Below, in pieces: positions 24,445-31,833 of a stretch of 64,000 bases of DNA; position 1 is the first letter of the stretch; every line of letters begins with the position of its first letter. The position numbers and the translations under genes are program-made. The notes below the pieces were generated by a model. That model saw nothing but the letters and a program-made list of their open reading frames with translations. It did no database searches and was not told the DNA's origin. This stretch comes from Actinokineospora enzanensis DSM 44649 (GTDB lineage Bacteria; Actinomycetota; Actinomycetes; Mycobacteriales; Pseudonocardiaceae): NCBI RefSeq assembly GCF_000374445.1, contig NZ_KB894407.1, positions 186,001 to 250,000 on the forward strand, read 5' to 3'.

Positions 24445-24923
24445 GATTCCCCCAGGCGCCCACCGGCCAGCTCGACCTCGAACTCGGTCTCGCAGGTCGG
24501 GCAGCGCACCCCGGCCCGGGTGTGGCCCTCGCTGTTGACCCGGCGGTAGAACTCCTGCAGGAACGCGATGTCCGTGGCATACATGCGTTCCACCACGCCC
24601 GGGTGGATGTCGGTGATGGTGCCCAGCCTGGTGATCACCTGGGCGAGCAGCACCACGCTCAGGTAGCCGGGGTTCTCCTTGACCCGCACGTCGACCTGCG
24701 GGCGCAGCTCGTCGCGCGCGGTCGCCAGCCGCATCCGGCCGGTGCGGTGCAGCCTGCCCTGCTCGTCCAGATAACCGCGGGGCAGCTCGAAGTCGAACTC
24801 GGTGCGCAGGCCGCCCGGCTCGGCGGACTGCTCCGGGATGGCGGGCGCCGACCGGGCGGTGTCCGGGGCCGACTGGGCCGCCAGGGCGTCCAGGTCGGCC
24901 ACCGACACCGTCCGGCGCCTCAC
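24441..24923 (-). CDS. CIS assembly protein with C-terminal C-x-x-C motif
   Basis: Protein of 160 residues: a disordered Ala/Pro-rich first 35, then a conserved region (TEFDFELPRGYLDEQGRLHRTGRMRLATARDEL...YLSVVLLAQVITRLGTI...ATDIAFLQEFYRRVN), and a C terminus with C-P-T-C (RCPTCETEFEVEL) that looks like half of a metal knuckle. Proteins of this kind follow the tube gene in many actinomycete and cyanobacterial CIS loci and may be tail assembly chaperones; that role is inferred. Start GTG 24923 overlaps the tube 1 stop (GTGA); a GTG at 24908 is less likely. Confidence 0.8.
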   Translation of the reverse strand: MRRRTVSVADLDALAAQSAPDTARSAPAIPEQSAEPGGLRTEFDFELPRGYLDEQGRLHRTGRMRLATARDELRPQVDVRVKENPGYLSVVLLAQVITRLGTITDIHPGVVERMYATDIAFLQEFYRRVNSEGHTRAGVRCPTCETEFEVELAGGRLGES

Positions 24924-25360
24924 TCCACCTCGATTCGCTCGAAGGTGACCGTGGCCTTCTCGTCCGCGCCGGAGGACTGGGTGGCGTTCAGGCCGGGGCC
25001 CTCCCACTTGCTGACCCAGGCGTCGAACAGCTGCATCCGCCGCACGGTGTCGCCCTTGGTGTCCATGACCTCGATGGTCAGGTTCTGCCGCGCGTCCTCG
25101 ACATCGCCGTTGAGCAGCGTCTTGTTGATCCACTCGGTGAACTCGGGGCTCTTGTCCATGCCCCGGGTGATGGTCACCTCGCCGCCCTTGTGCCCGCCCG
25201 GCTGCTTCTTGTTGATGGGCTTGCCGCGGTCGGTGACCTGCATGCTCTCCACCACGTCCTGCTCCACCACCAGCCCGCTGACCTCCTTGATCGACTCGAC
25301 GGTCACCCCGCCGAGCTGGACGCCGAACCGGTGTGTGGCAAGCGTGTCGCCCTCGGCCAT
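24920..25360 (-). CDS. Main inner tube protein (CIS)
   Basis: Tube protein of 146 residues in the gp19/Hcp-like family: MAEGDTLATHRFGVQLGGVTVESIKEVSGLVVEQDVVE with the conserved tail FDAWVSKWEGPGLNATQSSGADEKATVTFERIEVE. Hexameric rings of it stack inside the sheath and form the conduit for cargo. It follows the sheath gene after 16 bases, the usual order, and is the paralogue of the tube protein at 21063-21488. Confidence 0.94.
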   Translation of the reverse strand: MAEGDTLATHRFGVQLGGVTVESIKEVSGLVVEQDVVESMQVTDRGKPINKKQPGGHKGGEVTITRGMDKSPEFTEWINKTLLNGDVEDARQNLTIEVMDTKGDTVRRMQLFDAWVSKWEGPGLNATQSSGADEKATVTFERIEVE

Positions 25361-25376
25361 GTGCTGTCCTCCCCAC

Positions 25377-26903
25377 TCACTCGCTGATCAGGCTGGTGCT
25401 GTCGCTGAACTGCGCCAGCCGGAAGATGACGAACTCGGCGGGCTTGACCGGCGCGACGCCGATCTCGCACACCACCTGGCCCAGGTCGATCGACCCCTGT
25501 GGGTTGTTCTCCCGGTCGCACTTGACGTAGAAGGCCTCCTCGGCGGTGCGGCCGAACAGCGACCCGCGCCGCCACTCCTCGTGCAGGAAGGCCCCGATGT
25601 TGCGGCGGATGCTCGACCACAGCCGGTCGTCGTTCGGCTCGAACACCACCCACTGGGTGCCGACCAGGATCGACTCCTCCAGGTAGTTGAACAGCCTGCG
25701 CACGTTCAGGTAGCGCCACGCCGGGTCCGAGGACAGCGTCCGCGCGCCCCACACCCGCACGCCGCGCCCGGCGAAGGTGCGCAGGCAGTTGACGCCGATC
25801 GGGTTGAGCAGGTCCTGCTCGCCCTTGCTCAGCGAGATCTCCAGGTCCACCGCGCCGCGCACGACCTCGTTGGCGGGGGCCTTGTGCACGCCCCGCTCGG
25901 TGTCGCTGCGCGCCCAGATGCCCGCCACGTGCCCGCTGGGCGGCACGAAGGTGTTGCGGCCGGTCGGCGGGTCGAACACGCGGACCCACGGGTAGTAGAC
26001 GGTGGCGTAGCGGGAGTCGTAGCCCGCCTCGTCCTGCCGCCACTCGCGCACCCGCTGCGCGCTGAGCCCGGGGGGCGCGTCCAGGATGGCGACCCGGTCG
26101 CCCATCTGCTCGCAGTGCGCGATCGCGGCCAGCTGCACGGTCTTGACGCCCTCGGCGTCGATCAGGCCGCGTTGGTGGGCGCTCATCAGGTCGGGCACCG
26201 CGACCATGGTGATCTCGTCGATGGTCTCCAGGCCGCCGAACCCGGTGCGGTCGGCCAGGTCGCCGACGTACTCCTGGGCGTCCAGCGGCGCGTCCGCGGC
26301 CCCGGCGGGCGGCACGGTCACCGACTGCTTGTCCGGCCTGGTCAGCGCGGTCCCCGGCGCCTCGGCCACCTCGACCAGCTTGGACCGCTCGGCGACCTGG
26401 GTGACCACGTAGCTCTTGATGTTGCGGCGGGTGGACACGTCGTGTGTCTCCACGACCTTGCCGTCCTGGCTGACCAGCAGCCTGAACCGGTCCTCCGGCG
26501 GGTTCTCGCCGTCCGCGTCGGCCACCTGCACGGTGATCTCGCCGGTGGCGCCGGGACGCGCGGTGATCCGCAGCCCGCCGAGGCGCACGGACTCGCCGCC
26601 GCTCGGCCGGGACTTGCCGGACAGCACGGTGTCGGTGGACCGGCCGCCGATGCGCACCACGTACGCGGCGCCGCCGCCGTTGGCGAAGTAGCCGTAGATC
26701 GCGTGCGCGAGGTAGGTGTGCTCGGTGAAGCCGCCGAACGTCTGGACGTACTGGTTCCAGTTGGTCACCAGGGTCGGCCGGTGGAAGGGCCCCTCCTCGG
26801 CGAACCCGACGAAGGCGGCCACCGCGGTGCCGACCCCCTCGATCGGCCTGGCCCCGGTCTGGACCTCCTCCACGTACACGCCAGGGGAGAGGTAGGACGG
26901 CAT
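25377..26903 (-). CDS. Contractile sheath protein (CIS)
   Basis: Tail sheath of 508 residues. The N terminus MPSYLSPGVYVEEVQTGARPIEGVGTAVAAFVGFAEEGP is the hallmark of phage sheath proteins; the C-terminal domain (RNTFVPPSGHVAGIWARSDTERGVHKAPANEVVRGAVDLE...LRTFAGRGVRVWGARTLSSDPAWRYLNVRRL) contains the handshake region that drives contraction. First gene of the main minus-strand CIS operon. ATG 26903 is certain from the conserved N terminus. About 200 bases separate it from the divergent DUF4157 gene, so its promoter must lie there. Confidence 0.96.
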   Translation of the reverse strand: MPSYLSPGVYVEEVQTGARPIEGVGTAVAAFVGFAEEGPFHRPTLVTNWNQYVQTFGGFTEHTYLAHAIYGYFANGGGAAYVVRIGGRSTDTVLSGKSRPSGGESVRLGGLRITARPGATGEITVQVADADGENPPEDRFRLLVSQDGKVVETHDVSTRRNIKSYVVTQVAERSKLVEVAEAPGTALTRPDKQSVTVPPAGAADAPLDAQEYVGDLADRTGFGGLETIDEITMVAVPDLMSAHQRGLIDAEGVKTVQLAAIAHCEQMGDRVAILDAPPGLSAQRVREWRQDEAGYDSRYATVYYPWVRVFDPPTGRNTFVPPSGHVAGIWARSDTERGVHKAPANEVVRGAVDLEISLSKGEQDLLNPIGVNCLRTFAGRGVRVWGARTLSSDPAWRYLNVRRLFNYLEESILVGTQWVVFEPNDDRLWSSIRRNIGAFLHEEWRRGSLFGRTAEEAFYVKCDRENNPQGSIDLGQVVCEIGVAPVKPAEFVIFRLAQFSDSTSLISE

Positions 26904-27102
26904 GCTCGCTCCTTCGTGTGCCCGGTTGGCTGTGCTCCACCCTGGTCGCCCGCGCGGGCCCGGCGGCAGGGCTCGCGGACCCCAGTCGTGGGCAACGCGG
27001 TTGCCTCTTCGGCCACGTTCCCGGCCGGGGAAACCGGGTTGCCCGGCCGTGTGCCCGGCGGTCCCTGGGGCTCGGCGGGTGCGTTCCAGTAGGACTGGTC
27101 GT

Positions 27103-27615
27103 ATGCGCGAACACTCGCGGGACAGGCAGGTCGGCGACCAGGTGCGCGTCCCGTCGCGGGCGAGACCCGCACGGACCCAGGCCGACGAGATCCTGCGCCT
27201 GCAACGCGCGGTGGGCAACCAGGCGCTGGCCGAGGGAGACCTCGTGCACTCGGTACTGTCCGAGTCGGGGCGGCCGCTGGACACCCCGGTGCGCGAGGAG
27301 ATGGAGTCCCGGATGGGTGAGGACTTCTCGGATGTGCGCGTACACACCGACACCTCCGCGCAGCGCTCGGCGGAGGAGATCGGTGCTCGCGCCTACACCT
27401 CCGGCAACCACGTGGTCGCGGGCGCGGGCGGGCTGGACAAACACACCCTGGCACACGAGCTGACACACGTGGTGCAGCAGCGCTCGGGTCCGGTGGCGGG
27501 CACCGACAACGGCTCCGGACTGTCCATTTCGGACCCATCGGATGCGTTCGAACGGGCCGCCGAGGCCAACGCGCACCGGGTGATGTCCGCCGCGCACGAG
27601 GAGCTGCCCGAGTAG
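27103..27615 (+). CDS. DUF4157 eCIS-associated protein (metallopeptidase-like)
   Basis: Protein of 170 residues with the DUF4157 domain found across eCIS loci. The N terminus carries LQRAVGNQAL (33-42), a motif typical of these proteins. The domain core follows, MESRMGEDFSDVRVHTDTSAQRSAEEIGARAYTSGNHVVAGAG, then the HELTH (118-122) VVQQRSG motif, a zinc-peptidase-like H-E-x-x-H. DUF4157 proteins are often fused to or encoded beside toxin modules and are thought to assist loading or release. This one is divergent from the sheath gene and 7 bases upstream of a P-loop kinase gene. ATG 27103 is used; the preceding frame is open but unlike protein. Confidence 0.88.
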   Translation: MREHSRDRQVGDQVRVPSRARPARTQADEILRLQRAVGNQALAEGDLVHSVLSESGRPLDTPVREEMESRMGEDFSDVRVHTDTSAQRSAEEIGARAYTSGNHVVAGAGGLDKHTLAHELTHVVQQRSGPVAGTDNGSGLSISDPSDAFERAAEANAHRVMSAAHEELPE

Positions 27616-27622
27616 GCTGCGC

Positions 27623-28174
27623 GTGGTGACCGCGACCCACGAGCAGGCCATCATCCTGATCACCGGCATCCAGGCGGCGGGCAAGTCCACCGTTGCCCAG
27701 CTGCTGGCCGAGCGCCTCCGCAACTCCGTACACCTGCGCGGCGACGTGTTCCGCCGGATGGTGGTCAACGGCCGCGCCGAGATGACCCCGGACCCGTCCC
27801 CGGACGCCCTGCGCCAACTGCGGCTGCGTCACCGGCTGACCGCGACGGTGGCGGGGGAGTACTTCCGGTCCGGGTTCACGGTGGTCGCCCAGGACGTGGT
27901 GCTCGGTCCGCATCTGGGCGAGCTGATCGGCGCCATTCACTGGCGGCCGCTGCTGGTGGTGGTACTGGCACCGAGAGCCGAGGTGATCGTCGCGCGGGAG
28001 GCCGCGCGGGCCAAGGACGCCTATGACGAGTGGACGGTGGCGGCGCTGGACCAGGGGCTGCGCACGGAGACGCCTCGGCTGGGGTTGTGGCTGGACACCT
28101 CGGACCAGACGCCTGAGGAGACGGTCGAGGAGATCCTGACCCGCGCGTGGAGCGAGGGGGCGATCGGGGGCTGA
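27623..28174 (+). CDS. P-loop kinase/zeta-like ATPase (AAA_33 family)
   Basis: Protein of 183 residues with a Walker A in ITGIQAAGKST and a following pattern (HLRGDVFRRMVVNG) like the AAA_33 small-molecule kinases, chloramphenicol phosphotransferase and zeta toxins. An acidic residue in the second strand (VVAQDVVLGPHL) could be catalytic. No partner antitoxin is recognised. It begins 7 bases after the DUF4157 gene and is therefore co-translated; this could make it a CIS-associated effector, or a housekeeping kinase that happens to sit here. Start GTG 27623 or 27626. Confidence 0.8.
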   Translation: MVTATHEQAIILITGIQAAGKSTVAQLLAERLRNSVHLRGDVFRRMVVNGRAEMTPDPSPDALRQLRLRHRLTATVAGEYFRSGFTVVAQDVVLGPHLGELIGAIHWRPLLVVVLAPRAEVIVAREAARAKDAYDEWTVAALDQGLRTETPRLGLWLDTSDQTPEETVEEILTRAWSEGAIGG

Positions 28175-28495
28175 CGGCTGTGTCGGAGTTCGAGGGGTCG
28201 GGTGGTGTGGTCGGGTCATTCGTCGGGTACCACGACCGCGCGCCTGCCGCGTAGGCCTGCGCGTGTTCCACTCTCGTCCCGTCGGGTTCCGACCGGGCCC
28301 GGGTTCAGGGTGGTCCAGGGTCACCTGTCGTTCCGGCGGGTACCTGGTCGGCCTGGTGCACCCGCCGGGATGCCTGCAGGCTGACGGTCCGCTCCGCGCG
28401 CGGTCGGATATGGACCTGCTCGAAGTGTTCGAGGCGGGTTCGCCACGGTCCGGGTGGAGTGTGTGTTTCGGTCATCTCCCGTTAGGCTTCCGGCC
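28175..28495. other. Gene-free stretch before the phosphatase gene
   Basis: About 320 bases after the kinase gene. Open frames here have no supporting composition, and no hairpin or promoter pair stands out. The right end contains TTAGGCTTCCGGCC just before the GTG start at 28496, possibly a promoter for a leaderless transcript. Confidence 0.4.
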
Positions 28496-29704
28496 GTGTC
28501 ATCGTCCGCTGCCTCCGACGACCGGCTCCGGGTGCTGGAAGCCGTCACCGACAGCGCCCTGGAGCATCTGGAGCTGGACGAGTTCCTGCGGGCCATCGTG
28601 GAGCGCGCGCGGGCCCTGTTCGACGTCGACACCGCCACCGTCCTGCTCTACGACGCGACCACCGGCCTGCTGCGGGTGTCGGCGTCGGTGGGCATCGAGG
28701 ACGAGGTGTTGCAGGGTGTCACCGTGCCGCTCGGCGCCGGGTTCGCGGGCGTGGTGGCGGCCACCCGGGAGCCGCTGCTGCTCGACCGGGTCGACCGGGA
28801 CACCGTGGTCAGCCCGGTGCTGTGGTCGCGCGGGATCAAGGCGTTGCTGGGCGTGCCGATGCTGGCCCGCGGCGAGCTGGTCGGGGTGCTGCACGTGGGC
28901 AGCACCGGCGACCGCCGCTTCGGCGACACCGACGTCGACCTGCTGCGCCTGGTCGCCGACCGGGTCGCGCTGACCGCCCGCACCGAGGTCACCCGTGCCG
29001 AACGGGCCGCGGCGGTCGCCCTGCAGCACAGCCTGCTGCCCGCCCGCCTGCCCGACGTCCCCGGCCTGGCACTTTCGGCCCGCTACGTCCCCGCCACCCG
29101 CACCGCGGTCGGCGGCGACTGGTACGACGTGTTCCCGCTGCCCGGCGACCGCTTCGGCATCGTGATGGGCGACGTCGCGGGCAACGGCCTGCCCGCCGCC
29201 GTGGTCATGGGCAGGCTTCGCAGCGCACTGCGCGCGTACGCGCTCGACCACGAGAGCCCGGCCCGGGTGATGACCAAGCTCAACCGCAAGGCCACCCACT
29301 TCGAACACGGCAGCATGGCCACGGTGAGCTACGCGGTCGTGGAAGCCGACCGCACCCGCGTCACCCTGTCCCTGGCGGGCCACCTGCCCCCGGTGCTGGC
29401 CGCTCCCGGCCGGTGCGCGGAACTCGTGTCGGTCCCCGTCGACCCCCCGATCGGCCTGTCGCTGGCGGGCGACCACCCCCGCCGCGACACCGTCATCGAC
29501 CTGCCCCCGGGCGCCGCCATGGTCTTCTACACCGACGGCCTCGTCGAACGCCGCGGCGAGTCGATCGACGACTGCCTCGCCCGCCTCGCGAGTGCGGTCA
29601 CCCCCGAGGACCCCGACCCCCTGTGCGCCCGCATCATGTCCCGCCTGATCGGCCACCAACCCACCCGCGACGACGTCGCCCTCCTGGTCGCGCGCCGCCG
29701 ATGA
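28496..29704 (+). CDS. GAF-SpoIIE (PP2C-type) phosphatase
   Basis: Regulatory Ser phosphatase of 402 residues: an N-terminal GAF sensor (residues about 15-170, LRAIVERARALFDVDTATVLLYD...LLGVPMLARGELVGVLHVG), a linker helix (AERAAAVALQHSLLP), and a SpoIIE/RsbU catalytic domain with metal-binding acidic residues (GGDWYDVFPL, VMGDVAGNGLPAA, MVFYTDGLVERRGESIDD). Such enzymes dephosphorylate anti-anti-sigma factors. An anti-sigma-type kinase gene follows at once. GTG 28496 starts a protein without the odd N terminus of the longer frame; no good RBS is present for either. No anti-anti-sigma factor is encoded in this window. Confidence 0.9.
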   Translation: MSSSAASDDRLRVLEAVTDSALEHLELDEFLRAIVERARALFDVDTATVLLYDATTGLLRVSASVGIEDEVLQGVTVPLGAGFAGVVAATREPLLLDRVDRDTVVSPVLWSRGIKALLGVPMLARGELVGVLHVGSTGDRRFGDTDVDLLRLVADRVALTARTEVTRAERAAAVALQHSLLPARLPDVPGLALSARYVPATRTAVGGDWYDVFPLPGDRFGIVMGDVAGNGLPAAVVMGRLRSALRAYALDHESPARVMTKLNRKATHFEHGSMATVSYAVVEADRTRVTLSLAGHLPPVLAAPGRCAELVSVPVDPPIGLSLAGDHPRRDTVIDLPPGAAMVFYTDGLVERRGESIDDCLARLASAVTPEDPDPLCARIMSRLIGHQPTRDDVALLVARRR

Positions 29705-29730
29705 CCGGAACCGGTGCCGAAGGAGGCACG

Positions 29731-30177
29731 ATGAGCGCGAGCCACCAGCCCGCCACCACAGTGGACGAGGCGAGCCTGCGGGTAGAGGTCGCCGCCAACC
29801 CGGAGGACATGGCCGTCATCCGCTCCGCCCTCCGCACCTGGCTCACCACCCACGGCGCCTCCGACACCCGCACCGACGAGATCCTGGTCGGCATCGGCGA
29901 AGCGGTGGCCAACAGCGTCGAACACGCCTACCGCGACGGCTCCCCGGGACGGGTGAGCGTGGCCGCCCGCTCCGGCGCGAACTCGGTGACGATCACGGTC
30001 ACCGACCAGGGCCACTGGCGAGAGCCCCGATCGCCCGGCTCCGACGGCTATCGCGTCCCGCTGCGAGGACGTGGCCTCGCCATTCTCCGAACGGTGTCCA
30101 GCCAGGTCGACATCAACCCGGGCGTGGATGGCGACCTGGGCACGATCGTGACCGCCACTTTCCCCCTCATCCCCTGA
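29731..30177 (+). CDS. RsbW-like anti-sigma kinase (HATPase_c_2)
   Basis: Serine kinase of 148 residues with a single GHKL ATPase domain: N box EILVGIGEAVANSVEHAYRDG, G1-like VTDQGHW, and G2 RGRGLAILRTV. It fits the partner-switching kinases that bind a sigma factor or phosphorylate an anti-anti-sigma protein. ATG 29731 is fixed by an excellent GAAGGAGG ribosome site; an ATG at 29701 overlapping the phosphatase stop (ATGA) would only add 10 residues. It forms a two-gene unit with the GAF-SpoIIE phosphatase, placed inside the CIS locus. Confidence 0.88.
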   Translation: MSASHQPATTVDEASLRVEVAANPEDMAVIRSALRTWLTTHGASDTRTDEILVGIGEAVANSVEHAYRDGSPGRVSVAARSGANSVTITVTDQGHWREPRSPGSDGYRVPLRGRGLAILRTVSSQVDINPGVDGDLGTIVTATFPLIP

Positions 30178-30431
30178 CCTCCCCTTCCCCGCCCTGCGCT
30201 CGCCATGATCATCGAGTCCGGCGCGAGACATGCCCCTCCCGCCCGGGGGCCGGCCAGCGCGTGAGTCTATCGCCGCAGGTCAGGGGCTTGAAAGAGGTGC
30301 CATCGGGGCTGCGGATGATTTCGCGGGGTGCACTGTTGTCGATGTTGATCGTCGAGCCTGCGTCCATGAGAATGGCTGAGGTACGGTCGTCGACGTCGAG
30401 CGTGATCGTGTGAAGCGAGGAAGGCGGCCCG

Positions 30432-30728
30432 GTGGGTGAGCAGGCTGGCCCTTACAGTATCGGCAGCGACGTGTGGCCGGGCGCCAGCAGGCTTATCGAA
30501 GAATGCGGCGAACTCATGCAGGTACTCGGCAAGCTCATCGGCTCCGGCGGCGCGACGGCCCATTGGGACGGGACGGACCTCCGCGCGAGGCTGACCGATG
30601 AACTGGCGGACGTGCGAGCCGCGCTCGACTATTTCATATTCGCCAACTCGATGCCGGACGCCGCTATCGCTGACCGGGCCGACAAAAAGCGCGCACAATA
30701 TGAGCGCTGGCATCACGGCGACAACTGA
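30432..30728 (+). CDS. MazG-like nucleotide pyrophosphohydrolase family protein
   Basis: Small all-helical protein of 98 residues. It has the acidic metal-binding motifs of the MazG/dUTPase-like superfamily, EECGELMQVLGKL and, after a spacer, DELADVRAALDYF, matching the E-x-x-E...E/D-x-x-D pattern that binds magnesium. It would hydrolyse nucleoside triphosphates to monophosphates; the substrate cannot be told. GTG 30432 is preceded by GAGGAAGG at a good distance. Its TGA ends 4 bases before the end of a minus-strand gene remnant. Confidence 0.78.
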   Translation: MGEQAGPYSIGSDVWPGASRLIEECGELMQVLGKLIGSGGATAHWDGTDLRARLTDELADVRAALDYFIFANSMPDAAIADRADKKRAQYERWHHGDN

Positions 30729-30732
30729 CCGG

Positions 30733-31050
30733 TCACACGTTGAGCGCGGCCCGGATCTGTGGCCGCAGCTCCCGAATGATCGACGAGTTGAGGCGGTTTG
30801 TCTTCGTCAAGAACAGGGTCAGTTGCGTATTGACTCGACTCGACATCACACGTGTGTGAAGAATGCGTCGCGCGACTACGCTTGCTTCTTCGAGTCGATC
30901 CTGCTTTATGTACAGACGGGAGAGCATGCCCAGGTACAGCACAAGGTCTCTGGAGTCTTCCAGACGCGCGATTGATACTGCGGCGGAGAGGTACTTCTCC
31001 GCGAGTTCGAAGTCGCCCACATCCTTGTAGGAGATCCCGGCGTTTCCGTC
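30733..31050 (-). pseudogene. TPR-type regulator, C-terminal remnant
   Basis: The last roughly 105 codons of a TPR regulator (NAGISYKDVGDFELAEKYLSAAVSIARLEDSRDLVLYLGMLSRLYIKQDRLEEASVVARRIL...LRPQIRAALNV), similar to the C ends of actinomycete XRE-TPR proteins. Upstream of about 31050 the frame continues but no longer resembles TPRs, and no N-terminal helix-turn-helix is present. The break coincides with the beginning of an oppositely oriented DUF5753 remnant. Probably inactive. Confidence 0.7.
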
Positions 31051-31071
31051 ACCGAACTCTCCCCCAGTTGC

Positions 31072-31590
31072 ATCCCACCTCTGCTGCGCACCCGCGACAC
31101 CGCCGCACGCATCGCCCGCGCCGGAGAAGCCCCCGCCGACCAGGTCGATGTCCACCTTGACGCGCTACGGGAACGTCAACGCATCCTGTTCAACCAGAAG
31201 GCCGCCGACATGGCCGTCCTGCTTGGCACCGACGCGCTCACCCCACCGCCCAGCGACCTCGACATCTTCGGCGCTCAACTCGAATACCTGCTCAGACTCG
31301 CCACACATCCTCGCCTCGACATCCGCCTCACTCCCATCGTCCACGCGCCGGACCGACCGTTCACCCTGACCCGAACCCACAACACCACCCTCGCCGTCAT
31401 CCACACCCGGCGAAGCACCCTCTGGTTTCATCGGCGAGAAGAACTCGACAACCTCTCCCGCGACATCGACCGGGCCCGCGCGTCGGCGCTCAGCCCCGAC
31501 GACACCATCACCCATATCACCGACACTCTCCAACGACTCCGCGCCGAGAACGACCACAACACCGCCTATGACCTGGTCCGAGCCGGCTGA
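31072..31590 (+). pseudogene. DUF5753 (Scr1-type) regulator, C-terminal remnant
   Basis: The frame reads IPPLLRTRDTAARIARAG...ALRERQRILFNQKAADMAVLLGT...DIFGAQLEYLLRLATHPRLDIRLTPI...RSTLWFHRREELDNLSRDIDRARASALSPDDTITHI, the DUF5753 domain that follows an XRE domain in many actinomycete regulators. The helix-turn-helix and about the first 100 residues are missing, and no start with an RBS is near. An internal ATG at 31210 gives 126 residues without the first part of the domain. Together with the minus-strand remnant it marks a rearrangement. Confidence 0.7.
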
Positions 31591-31684
31591 CCAGCAGATG
31601 CCATGACCACGCCTACCGTGGTTGTGCGCGGAGCTGTCCACAGCAAGCCGTGGTGTGCGGTCTGTCAAGTGTCACTGCGCACCT

Positions 31685-31728
31685 GGGGCCCCTCCGGCGG
31701 GTTGTGGACAACTCGCCGGAGGGGCCCC
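31685..31728. terminator. 15 bp hairpin terminator
   Basis: GGGGCCCCTCCGGCG at 31685-31699 pairs perfectly with 31714-31728 across a 14 base loop. It lies between the plus-strand DUF5753 remnant and the end of the minus-strand AAA+ ATPase gene (31834) and can serve both. Confidence 0.8.
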
Positions 31729-31833
31729 CGATTTCCATTCTACCTGGGCAAATGGTCGGACGGGACAGTGGTTGATCTTGCCTGTGGACAACCTGGAGCC
31801 CGGATCCGCCCAGGCATCGGCTCGACTTCGGGT

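Noticed and set aside
24522-27092. Plus-strand 856-codon open frame
   Set aside because: Antisense to the tube and sheath genes; composition typical of high-GC shadows.
30209-30367. Minus-strand 52-codon frame before the MazG-like gene
   Set aside because: It begins MDAGSTINIDNSAPREI and looks weakly protein-like, but has no RBS, no partner and an unlikely C terminus; kept only as a note.
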